Source: Hyphomicrobiaceae bacterium (GTDB lineage Bacteria; Pseudomonadota; Alphaproteobacteria; Rhizobiales; Devosiaceae). Taken from it: a stretch of DNA of 64,000 nucleotides. The DNA lies in assembly GCA_020638065.1 (NCBI GenBank), contig JACKJG010000006.1, forward strand, positions 62,001-126,000, in the 5' to 3' direction. Below the pieces are notes generated by a model that worked only from the letters and a program-made list of their open reading frames with translations, was not told the DNA's origin and ran no database searches. Shown here piece by piece: positions 55,914 through 63,815 of the stretch. The translations under genes were made by a program, and so were the position numbers. Positions within the stretch are counted from its first letter, which is position 1, and every line of letters starts with the position of its first letter.

Positions 55914-56759
55914 TTGAATTACGACCATCTGTTCCATGCCGGGAATTTCGCAGATGTCGTCAAGCACATCATTCTGACACGCATCATCGTCTATCTGCAG
56001 CGCAAGCCGGCGGCCTTTCGGGTGATCGATACGCATGCGGGGGCGGGGTCTTTCGATCTGACCTTGGATCGCGCCATCAGGAATCCCGAGTGGAAAGAGG
56101 GGATCGCGCCTGTTCTGGCTGATCCGCCGGGTGGTGAGGCGGGCGAACTGGTCGCGCCCTATCTCGACCTGATCGAAGCGATGAACCTGGAAGAGCTTTC
56201 TGCCTATCCCGGATCGCCGCTGATCGCCCGCAAGCTGTTGCGGGCGCATGACCGGCTGAGCGCGATGGAACTTCATCCGGACGCGGCGTCGGGTCTCAAA
56301 GCGCTTTTTGATGGCGACGCGCATGTCAAGGTGATGCAGCTTGACGGCTATGAGGCGCTGCCGGCGCAATTGCCGCCCAAGGAAAAGCGCGGCCTTGTTC
56401 TGATCGATCCGCCGTTTGAAGAACCGGGGGAGTTCGACCGGCTCGTCAATGTGCTGATCAAGGCCCACCGGCACTTTTCGGGCGGGATCTATGCGCTCTG
56501 GTATCCGCTCAAGGATGAGGCCGGGGTGGCCGAGTTCAAGAAGCGCCTCAATCAGACCGGCATCGCGCCGATCCTCGCCTCGGAACTCTGGCTAAGGGCG
56601 CCCTCAACGCCGCCCAGACTGTTCGGAACAGGCATGATCGTGGTCAACCCGCCCTTCGTGCTCAAGGACGAACTGGATCAGATTTTATCCGCGCTGCTGC
56701 CATTGCTGAGTTCGGCCAGTTCCGCCGGTTTCGCGAACGCGTGGGTGCGGTCGGAATAA
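55914..56759 (+). CDS. rlmJ: 23S rRNA (adenine-2030-N6) methyltransferase RlmJ
   Basis: A 281-residue SAM-dependent methyltransferase that modifies A2030 of 23S rRNA. The N-terminus NYDHLFHAGNFADVVKH is characteristic; DTHAGAGSFDL is the SAM loop and LVLIDPPFE the catalytic motif (DPPY-type). The start is TTG at 55914, placing the family N-terminus exactly. Confidence 0.94.
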   Translation: MNYDHLFHAGNFADVVKHIILTRIIVYLQRKPAAFRVIDTHAGAGSFDLTLDRAIRNPEWKEGIAPVLADPPGGEAGELVAPYLDLIEAMNLEELSAYPGSPLIARKLLRAHDRLSAMELHPDAASGLKALFDGDAHVKVMQLDGYEALPAQLPPKEKRGLVLIDPPFEEPGEFDRLVNVLIKAHRHFSGGIYALWYPLKDEAGVAEFKKRLNQTGIAPILASELWLRAPSTPPRLFGTGMIVVNPPFVLKDELDQILSALLPLLSSASSAGFANAWVRSE

Positions 56760-56775
56760 TCGCAAAAACGTCCTG

Positions 56776-57078
56776 TCAACGCCGTCCCTTGCCCAACTTC
56801 CCGAAGGTGCGGGCGTGGAAGGCGGGTGGTTTGGTGCGCACCCAGGTCAGAAAGGCCTGCAATCGCGGTGCGGCGCGCAGGCTTTCAATGTCGGAAAAGT
56901 GCGCGGCCAGTTCCGTTTCGGAGAAATTGGCGTGGATCGCACTATGGCAGATCTGATGCAGAAGCACGGTCTGCATTCTGGCGCCGCCCTTGAGTTTCGG
57001 GGTCAGGTGGTGCCGGCTGGATTTGGCGCCTTCGGGAATGGGCCGGCCGCAAAGCGGACAAACCGGATCACCGGGCAT
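56776..57078 (-). CDS. Small HNH-type protein
   Basis: A 100-residue protein. CPLCGRPI near the N-terminus and HHLTPKLKGG followed by LLHQICHSAIHANFSE give a short HNH (beta-beta-alpha-metal) fold. Such single-domain proteins may be nicking-type nucleases or zinc-binding proteins of unknown role. It starts 11 bp after rlmN on the same strand and may be co-transcribed. There is no restriction-methylation or phage gene nearby. Confidence 0.72.
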   Translation of the reverse strand: MPGDPVCPLCGRPIPEGAKSSRHHLTPKLKGGARMQTVLLHQICHSAIHANFSETELAAHFSDIESLRAAPRLQAFLTWVRTKPPAFHARTFGKLGKGRR

Positions 57079-57089
57079 TGGCGACCGGT

Positions 57090-58289
57090 TCAGGATATGA
57101 GCGCATCACGCTGCTTGCGGCTCAAACGTTCAGATTCGGATTTCAGCTGGCCGCAGGCGGCGAAGATGTCGCGGCCGCGTGGCGTCCGCACGGGGGAGGC
57201 ATAGCCGGCACGGTTGACGATGTCGGCGAAGCTCTCGATCCGGTCCCAATCGGAACATTCGTAAGGGCTGCCTGGCCAGGGATTGAACGGAATGAGATTG
57301 ATCTTGGCCGGGATTTTGGCGAGCAGCCTCACCAGTTCGCGGGCATCGGCATCGCTGTCATTGACGCCCTTGAGCATGACATATTCGAACGTGATGCGGC
57401 GGGCATTGGAGACGCCGGGATAGGTGCGGCAAGCTTCCAGCAATTCGGCGAGCGGCCATTTCCTGTTGATCGGCACCAGTTCGTTTCTGAGATCGTCGCG
57501 CACCGCATGCAGGGAAATGGCGAGCATGACGCCGATCTCATCGCCGGTGCGCTTGATCTCGGGCACAATTCCGGAGGTCGACAGGGTGATGCGGCGCTTG
57601 GAAAGCGAAATTCCATCGCCATCCGAGGCAATCAGCAGCGCCTGTTTCACATTGTCGAAATTGTAGAGCGGCTCGCCCATGCCCATCATCACGATATTGG
57701 TGATGGCGCGGGTCTCGCCGGAGGGAACCAGCCCGCCATCGTCCGGGCGTTCGCCGCCGGGGAAATCGCCGAGCCGTTCGCGGGCCATCAGCACCTGGCT
57801 GAGGATTTCGCCTGCCGTCAGGTTGCGCACCAGACGCTGGGTGCCGGTGTGGCAGAACGTGCAGGTCAGGGTGCAGCCGACCTGAGAGGACACGCACAGC
57901 GTGCCGCGGTCGATTTCGGGAATGTAGACGGTTTCGACGTCGACCGGCGGCAGGTTGGGTTGGGCCGGATCGCGGAAGCGAAACAGCCATTTGCGGGTGC
58001 CGTCGCTTGAGACCTGTTCGGTGACGATCTCCGGACGTTCGAGCATGAAATGATCGGCAAAGAGCTGGCGGGCGCCCTTCGAGACATTGGTCATCCGGTC
58101 GAAATCGGTGATGCCGTTGACGTAGATCCAGTTCCAGAGCTGTTTGGCGCGCATCCGCGCTTCTCTGGGATCGAGGCCAAGGCTTGCCAGTTCGCCGGTG
58201 ATTTCGTCACGCGTGAGGCCGACAAGATCCCTGCGCGCAAGAAGCGGCACCGGGCGGGCAGCATGCGAAATGTCGAGCGAGACGGACAT
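57090..58289 (-). CDS. rlmN: Dual-specificity RNA methyltransferase RlmN
   Basis: A radical-SAM enzyme that makes 2-methyladenosine at A2503 of 23S rRNA and at A37 of some tRNAs. The 399-residue protein has the cluster motif CTLTCTFC, the GMGEPL block, and two conserved cysteines for the methyl relay (CSDWDR and C-terminal FAACGQL). Length is typical. Confidence 0.96.
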   Translation of the reverse strand: MSVSLDISHAARPVPLLARRDLVGLTRDEITGELASLGLDPREARMRAKQLWNWIYVNGITDFDRMTNVSKGARQLFADHFMLERPEIVTEQVSSDGTRKWLFRFRDPAQPNLPPVDVETVYIPEIDRGTLCVSSQVGCTLTCTFCHTGTQRLVRNLTAGEILSQVLMARERLGDFPGGERPDDGGLVPSGETRAITNIVMMGMGEPLYNFDNVKQALLIASDGDGISLSKRRITLSTSGIVPEIKRTGDEIGVMLAISLHAVRDDLRNELVPINRKWPLAELLEACRTYPGVSNARRITFEYVMLKGVNDSDADARELVRLLAKIPAKINLIPFNPWPGSPYECSDWDRIESFADIVNRAGYASPVRTPRGRDIFAACGQLKSESERLSRKQRDALIS

Positions 58290-58381
58290 GGCGAAACTTG
58301 TCGGGATTTGGAGAAACCGAGCCGCTCCCTATCACGAATGAGGGGGCGTGCAAAGAAGTGTGGCTTGGCGGAGGCTGAGGC

Positions 58382-58888
58382 CTAGCAGGCGCCGTCAATA
58401 GCGCGCTGGGCGGCGGTAGCGCCAGAGAGCGAGAAGGTCTGGACCACGCGAATGCCCGCGTCGGTACTGCCTTCGATGACCAGCGACGATCCGGCGCGGA
58501 CGGATCCGGCAAAATTCTCCGCCTGGCCAATATCCTTGAGCCATGCGCCGTCGGCCTGGGTGTAGAGCTCGAAGGTGTTCGATCCGACGGTCGCGATCGC
58601 GGTCGAGTCGGGTGCGAACTGGTAGCCGGCGATCAGGTTGAATTCGTGGCGTGCGCCCTGAGCAGCGCGGTTGGTGATGTAAACATAGGCCTGCCCATAT
58701 CCGTCGGGATCGGGGTCGGTCGATTTCGGCTTGCTGGCGGCAAAACAGACCGGACCCGATCCGTCATTGGCCGAATAGGCGGACCAGTCGCGAAAATCGC
58801 CCAGAACCTGAACGGTCTGGGCAATGGCCGGCGCGGCAACCACAATTGCCAACCCGGTCAGGCCGATCCTCAGCGCGTTCCTGATCAT
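58382..58888 (-). CDS. IalB-family invasion-associated locus B-like protein
   Basis: A 168-residue periplasmic protein with a signal peptide (MIRNALRIGLTGLAIVVAAPAIA). The mature part has DWSAY, VCFAASKPK, a beta-rich core and the C-terminal SLSGATAAQRAIDGAC, matching the IalB domain. In Hyphomicrobiales these proteins are common and are not themselves proof of pathogenicity. It lies 29 bp after a paralogue on the same strand. The start at 58888 begins the signal peptide. Confidence 0.88.
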   Translation of the reverse strand: MIRNALRIGLTGLAIVVAAPAIAQTVQVLGDFRDWSAYSANDGSGPVCFAASKPKSTDPDPDGYGQAYVYITNRAAQGARHEFNLIAGYQFAPDSTAIATVGSNTFELYTQADGAWLKDIGQAENFAGSVRAGSSLVIEGSTDAGIRVVQTFSLSGATAAQRAIDGAC

Positions 58889-58917
58889 TTTTCGTCCCCG
58901 GTTATGCACCACCGACC

Positions 58918-59448
58918 TTATTGCGGCGGGCAGGCCTCGTCGATGGCATTCATGGCGGCGGTCGCACCGCTGAGTGAATAGGTATCGGTAGTATCGGTGC
59001 CGCGTTGCGAACGCGCCTTGATGATCATGCTGCGGCCCGCTTTCATCGCGGCAACGAATACGCTTTCATCGCTTTCCGAAGCAAGCCAGGCGGCGCTTCC
59101 GTCAACCAGCATGTCGAAGCCCTTGCCGTCAATGATGGCCTGGGGCTTGGAATTGGCCTCGAGCGGATAGCCGACCAGGGTCTGCACCTCGTTACGAACC
59201 TTGAGCCCCTGCCGGTGGATCACGAGGAAATGGATCGGATCGCGGTTGACGTTGGTGGGCTGCGCGTCCTTGGGCTGGCTCGAAATGTAGCAGATGGTGC
59301 CGTTGCTGTCCGAACCCTTCCAGGCCGTCCAGTCGGTGAACACGCCGAGATTCTCGACCTGTTGTGCAACCGCACCGGTGACGGCGGAGACGCCGAGTGC
59401 CAGCGCCAAACCTGTCGCGGCCAGAAGATTACGCGTTACGCTTCGCAT
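58918..59448 (-). CDS. IalB-family protein, tandem paralogue
   Basis: A 176-residue protein with a signal peptide ending near GAVAQQ. DWTAWKG, ICYISSQPKD and the C-terminal SLSGATAAMNAIDEAC align position by position with the next gene, so the pair arose by duplication. The two cysteines (one central, one at the end) are conserved in both and may form a disulfide. It is the first of the two in transcription order. Confidence 0.88.
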   Translation of the reverse strand: MRSVTRNLLAATGLALALGVSAVTGAVAQQVENLGVFTDWTAWKGSDSNGTICYISSQPKDAQPTNVNRDPIHFLVIHRQGLKVRNEVQTLVGYPLEANSKPQAIIDGKGFDMLVDGSAAWLASESDESVFVAAMKAGRSMIIKARSQRGTDTTDTYSLSGATAAMNAIDEACPPQ

Positions 59449-59646
59449 GACCTGTCATTTCCCTTCGATCTTTTGGCTAAGAGATCATTTCAGAACTTGG
59501 TTACCAAGCCGCAAACAACCGTCACTCGACGCGACGCGGACCGGCGCTTGAAAGCTGGTCATGGGCAAACAATTTGACGTCAATTTGACCGAACCGCCGA
59601 GTTTGCGGCGTTATCGGGGCATGCCCCATTTGTGGTTAGCATAAAG

Positions 59647-60204
59647 TTAATAGGCAAGCTCTTCGTATTGGTCGTAAAGTTCTATGGTCTGTTCGGTTCG
59701 GTAGGGGCCGCCGCCGCGCGAGTCGCGGCTGGAGAACAGGACCAATTCCTCGACCTGCATGCGCATTGGCATCAAGACGGCCGACCCCAGGTAATCGGCA
59801 ACGTCGAGGGCGGAGGCATGGCGCAACCGGGCCAGCGTGACATGAGGTGTGAAGCGGCGGCGGTCAAAATTGACCTGGGCGCGGCGCATCGCGGCGTCCG
59901 ACAGGCCCTTGAGCTGCCGCAGTTCGTCGCCGCCTTCGACATGGGCGATGATCGCGCGGGGCTTGTCGCCGCCAAACGCATCAAGGCCCGCGATTGAAAT
60001 GGAAAAGGGCGGCAGGGATGGCATATCGTCGAGCGCCCGCATCAATTCATGTGCCGAGCCGTGATCCATGTCGCCGGCAAAGCCGATGGTGATGTGGTAA
60101 TTTTCGGGCTCGATCCAGCGGGCGCCAACCAGTCCGCCACGCTTCATCGCCAGCGCATTCGAGATTTCGGGGGTGACACGAAGTCCGGTGAAAAGGCGCG
60201 GCAT
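59647..60204 (-). CDS. thpR: RNA 2',3'-cyclic phosphodiesterase (2'-5' RNA ligase-like)
   Basis: A 185-residue 2H phosphoesterase. The two catalytic HxTx motifs are YHITIGF (about residue 36) and FTPHVTLARL (about residue 118). The N-terminus MPRLFTGLRV is the family pattern, which sets the start at 60204. A perfect GGGGCATGCCCC palindrome near 59617-59628 lies beyond the 3' end. Confidence 0.92.
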   Translation of the reverse strand: MPRLFTGLRVTPEISNALAMKRGGLVGARWIEPENYHITIGFAGDMDHGSAHELMRALDDMPSLPPFSISIAGLDAFGGDKPRAIIAHVEGGDELRQLKGLSDAAMRRAQVNFDRRRFTPHVTLARLRHASALDVADYLGSAVLMPMRMQVEELVLFSSRDSRGGGPYRTEQTIELYDQYEELAY

Positions 60205-60293
60205 GATGCACTCCTTGTCGCAATCGCCGCCAAATCGGATGGACGGCAAATCACCCTCATGTCGAACATGGAGTGATTTGCCGTTCCGGACAA

Positions 60294-61118
60294 TCAGAAA
60301 ATGAAATCGGAAGCGATCAGGAAATCCTTGTCGATCGAATCGAGGATCAGCTTGTCGGTTCCGAACTTGATGATCGTGTCATCGCCGTTCTGGGACATCA
60401 GCGACTGAAGCTGTGCCCAGCTGCCGACGTTGAAGTTGGAGATGTCGCAACGGTCCTGATCGAAGGTGAAGTCCATCACCCGGTCGACATTGCTGCCATG
60501 ATTGAAGACAAAGACGTCGTTGCCGGAATTGCCGAAGACCTTGTCCCTGCCGGCACCGCCGACGATGTGATCGTCACCACTGCCGCCGAACATGCGATCA
60601 TTGCCCTGTTCGCCGAACATCCAATCATGGCCGCCGCCGCCGCGCATATTGTCGGCACCGGTTCCGCCATACATGTCATCGCTGCCGGCCTGGCCGTAAA
60701 TCTTGTCATTGCCGTCGTCGCCCTTGAGCAGGTCGTTGCCGCCCTGGCCCTTCAGAACGTCATTGTCGCCGCCGCCGAAGAGCTGGTCGTCACCGGAGCC
60801 GCCGTCGAGGTAATCGTAACCCCAGCCGCCCCAGATCTGATCGTTGCCGGCGTCGCCGAAAAGGCTGTCGTCATCGTAGCCGCCATCGATCTGGTCATCG
60901 CCGTAGCCGCCATAGACCCAATCGTAGCCCCAGCCGCCAAGCAGGATGTCATTTCCGCCCAGGCCGTAAAGGCTGTCATTGCCGTTACCGCCATCGATGT
61001 AGTCGGCGTAATTGTAGCCGGTCAGCTTGTCGTTGCCGCCATAGCCATAGATGGTGAAATTGTCATAGGCATTGGCGATGATGGTTTCGCTGTAGTTGGT
61101 TCCATAAACGTAGTGCAT
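60294..61118 (-). CDS. RTX calcium-binding repeat protein without a catalytic domain
   Basis: A 274-residue acidic protein. Residues about 20-205 are almost entirely RTX nonapeptides of the GGxGNDxLxG kind, some with Tyr/Trp-rich variants (GGWGYDW). A short C-terminal domain ends ASDFIF. There is no signal peptide, and the beginning resembles the first repeat of serralysin rolls. AAAAGGAG precedes the ATG. I infer a type I-secreted, calcium-folded surface or matrix protein. Confidence 0.88.
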   Translation of the reverse strand: MHYVYGTNYSETIIANAYDNFTIYGYGGNDKLTGYNYADYIDGGNGNDSLYGLGGNDILLGGWGYDWVYGGYGDDQIDGGYDDDSLFGDAGNDQIWGGWGYDYLDGGSGDDQLFGGGDNDVLKGQGGNDLLKGDDGNDKIYGQAGSDDMYGGTGADNMRGGGGHDWMFGEQGNDRMFGGSGDDHIVGGAGRDKVFGNSGNDVFVFNHGSNVDRVMDFTFDQDRCDISNFNVGSWAQLQSLMSQNGDDTIIKFGTDKLILDSIDKDFLIASDFIF

Positions 61119-61370
61119 AGGTCCGAACTCCTTTTACGCCGCACGTTGAACTTGACCCCCTTCTAACGGGGTGCAGCTGAGCCGGACCTGAAATCTCCGT
61201 TCATATTGGGTTCAGATTGGTGGCCAAGATGACGAAAAGTTCATGTTGCGCATGGCTTTCCCAAGGGCGGATGGCCTTGAAAATGACCCCATTCGCCTCC
61301 ATATTGGCTTCAAACCCGGAGGGAATGAGCCTGAAGGGCGGTGTCAATTGTCTGCTGAAAGGATTTGACC

Positions 61371-62096
61371 ATGGCAGAATACGAACGTCAGACCGTTGGT
61401 GCACGGCCCGGCACGGCCGCGGTCATCGACGAAGGCCTGCGGAGCTACATGCTCAAGGTCTACAATTACATGGGCATTGGCCTCGCTGTGACGGGCCTTG
61501 TTGCCTATTTCTTCTCGCAGTATGCGCTGTCGAACGAAGCCGTGTTCAACGCGGTCTATAACAGCCCGCTGACCTGGGTGATCATTTTCGCCCCGCTGGC
61601 TTTCGTGTTCGGTCTCGGGTTCGGGATCAACAAGATGAGCGCTTCGACCGCGCAGATGGTCTTCTGGGCCTATGCGGCGGTGATGGGCCTGTCACTGAGT
61701 TCGATCTTCTTCATCTATAGCGGCGCCTCGATTGCCCGCGTGTTCTTCATCACGGCTGCGATGTTCGGCGGCATGAGCCTTTATGGCTACACCACCAAAC
61801 GCGATCTGACCGGAATGGGTTCGTTCCTGTTCATGGGTCTGATCGGCATCATCATCGCGTCGCTGGTGAACATCTTCATCGACTCGTCGGCGCTGCAGTT
61901 CGCCATTTCGGTGATCGGCGTGCTGGTGTTCGTGGGCCTGACCGCCTTCGATACGCAGAAGATCAAGGAAATGTATGTCGAGTTCGACGGTGCCGAAGTG
62001 ATGGGCAAGAAAGCCATCATGGGCGCGCTGACCCTTTACCTCGACTTCATCAACCTGTTCCTGATGCTGTTGCGGCTGTTCGGCAATCGCAACTAG
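61371..62096 (+). CDS. Bax inhibitor-1/YccA family membrane protein
   Basis: A 241-residue protein with seven spans of the BI-1/TMBIM family. Typical blocks are SYMLKVYNYMGIGLAVTG, GMSLYGYTTKRDLTGMGSF, DTQKIKEMY and the C-terminal LTLYLDFINLFLMLLRLFG. Bacterial members are linked to calcium leak and to membrane protein quality control with FtsH. GAAAGGA precedes the ATG at 61371. It is a single-gene unit ended by a strong terminator. Confidence 0.93.
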   Translation: MAEYERQTVGARPGTAAVIDEGLRSYMLKVYNYMGIGLAVTGLVAYFFSQYALSNEAVFNAVYNSPLTWVIIFAPLAFVFGLGFGINKMSASTAQMVFWAYAAVMGLSLSSIFFIYSGASIARVFFITAAMFGGMSLYGYTTKRDLTGMGSFLFMGLIGIIIASLVNIFIDSSALQFAISVIGVLVFVGLTAFDTQKIKEMYVEFDGAEVMGKKAIMGALTLYLDFINLFLMLLRLFGNRN

Positions 62097-62123
62097 CCTT
62101 GGGGCAAGCCGAGAATTCAGAAG

Positions 62124-62155
62124 CGGCCGGAGAAATCCGGCCGTTTCCTTTTTTT
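62124..62155 (+). terminator. Intrinsic terminator of the Bax-inhibitor-1 gene
   Basis: CGGCCGGA, a GAAA tetraloop and TCCGGCCG followed by TTTCCTTTTTTT, starting 28 bp after the stop. Confidence 0.92.
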
Positions 62156-62164
62156 GCTGTGGGA

Positions 62165-62566
62165 CTATTTCACCAGCGCCAGATGCGGTTCGAAGATTTT
62201 GAGGACCTGGGCCAGATCATGGCCGCGTTTTAGAACGCGCCCGGCCTGGTTGGTGACGATGTACTGGCCCTGCTTGTTGCGCAGGCGAGGCTGCTTCTCG
62301 ATCACGTAGAGGGGTTGTTCGGAATTGCGGCGATAGACCGAGAACAGGGCCCGGTCTTTGATGAAATCCATGGCGTAGTCGCGCCAGTCGCCGGCCGAGA
62401 CATGTTTGCCGTAAATGTCGAGCAGCATGGTCAGTTCGCGCCGGTCGAAATAGACCGGGCCGTCCTTGAGCGCCCGCAGGGCCTTGGGGTCGACGCGAAT
62501 GACCTTTCCGTCACCCTCCGGGCGGTTCAGTTCCGTCCCGCCCTGCTCCATAAATTGTTCAGACAA
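62165..62566 (-). CDS. DUF2794 family protein
   Basis: A 133-residue cytoplasmic protein matching the alphaproteobacterial DUF2794 family: FDRRELTMLLDIYGKHVSAGDWRDYAMDFIKDRALFSVYRR and the late LKRGHDLAQVLKIFEP. Function unknown. The TTG at 62566 is used because GGAG sits seven bases upstream. ATGs at 62551 and 62614 are alternatives, and an even longer frame reaches 62656. It ends next to the Bax-inhibitor terminator. Confidence 0.8.
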   Translation of the reverse strand: MSEQFMEQGGTELNRPEGDGKVIRVDPKALRALKDGPVYFDRRELTMLLDIYGKHVSAGDWRDYAMDFIKDRALFSVYRRNSEQPLYVIEKQPRLRNKQGQYIVTNQAGRVLKRGHDLAQVLKIFEPHLALVK

Positions 62567-62766
62567 GCCCTTGCTCCACCCGATTGAGCCGCCGGAATGC
62601 AGGTGGTTCGCCATCCCCACCAAAGCCATGATGGAAGGGAATGACCGGCGGCGCAAGTCCGGACTTGAATGTTTGGCGCGGGTGCACCGCCCGGCGGCGC
62701 CACAATTGCCCCCAAATCATCCCAAAAAGATCATATTCGCACCAAATCTCGGCCTGATTGGGGTTT

Positions 62767-62780
62767 CAGTCTATAGACTG
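62767..62780. promoter_or_regulatory. Perfect 14-bp palindrome with a CTATAG -10-like core
   Basis: CAGTCTATAGACTG lies at the 5' end of the candidate small RNA. If CTATAG (62771-62776) is the -10, transcription would start near 62783, inside the closing stem. A second perfect 14-bp palindrome, CAAGTCCGGACTTG, is at 62654-62667. No good -35 is visible. Confidence 0.35.
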
Positions 62781-62898
62781 CCTCCAGAGGCCGGCCCCCG
62801 GGTCATTCAGCCCCCAAACCATGACGCCCGGGGTGCCGGCCAAATCAGTCTAGTCAGTCCCGAACGATTTGCGCCCGACCTTTGGTCGGGCGTTTTTT
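62774..62898 (+). ncRNA. Candidate structured small RNA with its own terminator
   Basis: The + strand has no coding gene here, yet it forms a compact RNA fold. A 7-bp closing stem pairs 62774-62780 (TAGACTG) with 62846-62852 (CAGTCTA). An internal loop has CCTCC on the 5' side. A long stem pairs 62789-62806 with 62821-62841 (GGCCGGC/GCCGGCC plus GC-rich and GTCAT/ATGAC pairs, small bulges), with a C-rich 14-base loop. A perfect terminator follows at 62872-62898. The 5' end is uncertain. It may be a regulatory RNA; I match it to no known family. Confidence 0.6.
62872..62898 (+). terminator. Orphan intrinsic terminator
   Basis: A perfect 9-bp stem CGCCCGACC/GGTCGGGCG with a TTT loop runs directly into six T residues. 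It is oriented for the + strand only, while both flanking protein genes are on the - strand. The last + strand gene ends 775 bp upstream and has its own terminator. Confidence 0.9.
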
Positions 62899-62924
62899 CT
62901 GTTTCGGCCAACCAGGGGCGGGGT

Positions 62925-63653
62925 TTAGAGACTGATGGCGCTAGCGGCGATGATCGGGCCAGGCAGCCCATCGGCGTCCTGCTGAAGAAGAAAGGCGAAA
63001 CCTTCGGCGTCCGCGCCCATCATGTCGGTGGTCGGAATGGTCATGTGCAGGCCTTCGTCTGGCTCCCACATGCCCAAAGACCGCCGGTCCATGACAATCT
63101 GGGAATAGGCGATCGTGCGGCCGGCATTCTCGCCCCTGCCGATATCCACGTCGGCGCGGTCCTTGTAGGTCACCATCCAGAGAATCGAAGGTTTGAGGCC
63201 CGGGTCGGGCGGAATGCTGATGGTGATCGAATGACCGCTTTGGGTCAGATCCATTTCAACGGGCAATTGGGCGGTGGATATGGCCTGATTGACCGCGGAT
63301 TGGCGCGAGCCGACGACGTCCGACACCCCGTTGATGACCATTTGCGGCGTGTAGACGCGATTCTTGTTCCAGGAGCGGGCATAGGCGCGCTGCAGGGCTG
63401 AAAAACGCGGCGAGGCAAAAGTGTCGGGCCAGCCGATATAGTCCCAATAATCCACGTGATAGGCCAGGGCGATGACATCGTCGCGCTTGTCGATTTCGGT
63501 CAGAAGCGCATCGGCGGGCGGGCAGGAGGAGCAACCCTGGGAGGTGAAAAGCTCCACAACGGCCTTGGGATGCGCAACCGTTTCGCCGGCCTGAACCGGC
63601 ATGGTCAGCGCGAAAGCGGCAAGGACGAACGAGAGGGAGGTGAGTGACTTCAT
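62925..63653 (-). CDS. DUF1223 secreted thioredoxin-like protein
   Basis: A 242-residue protein with a signal peptide (MKSLTSLSFVLAAFALTMPVQA). The mature start AVVELFTSQGCSSCPPADALL carries the CxxC-like pair typical of DUF1223, and AYHVDYWDYIGWPDTFASP and VYTPQMVINGV are conserved family blocks. The fold is predicted thioredoxin-like; a redox function in the periplasm is plausible but unproven. Confidence 0.88.
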   Translation of the reverse strand: MKSLTSLSFVLAAFALTMPVQAGETVAHPKAVVELFTSQGCSSCPPADALLTEIDKRDDVIALAYHVDYWDYIGWPDTFASPRFSALQRAYARSWNKNRVYTPQMVINGVSDVVGSRQSAVNQAISTAQLPVEMDLTQSGHSITISIPPDPGLKPSILWMVTYKDRADVDIGRGENAGRTIAYSQIVMDRRSLGMWEPDEGLHMTIPTTDMMGADAEGFAFLLQQDADGLPGPIIAASAISL

Positions 63654-63815
63654 AGGATTTTCATATGTCAGGACGTCAACACGCTCCAGTCACTCTTGAG
63701 TGAGCCTTGTGTGTTTTGACCGGAATCGGCCCCTCCGGTGTTAAGCAAAAGGCAACCGTTCCGATTAAGCCGATGGCAACAGCCCCAGACTAGGGTTTGA
63801 TTTGAGGACGACGCA

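Larger units (their letters stand above)
62567..62924. other. Intergenic region between the DUF2794 and DUF1223 genes
   Basis: 358 bp without a protein gene, both neighbours being on the - strand. It contains the leader of the DUF2794 gene, two perfect 14-bp palindromes and the candidate small RNA with its terminator. No evident reading frame with a ribosome site uses the + strand. Confidence 0.7.

Noticed and set aside
60273..61166. A 297-codon + strand frame with Ala/Val repeats opposite the RTX gene
   Set aside because: Antisense of the RTX nonapeptide DNA; the - strand encodes canonical GGxGxD repeats with a good ribosome site.
61202..61312. Two CATATTGG(G/C)TTCA direct repeats upstream of the Bax-inhibitor-1 gene
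   Set aside because: They are 98 bp apart, with only 12 of 13 positions matching and no symmetry or regulator nearby. Too weak to call an operator.
62466..63401. A 311-codon + strand frame across the DUF2794, small RNA and DUF1223 region
   Set aside because: It crosses the strong + strand terminator and is antisense to two real genes.
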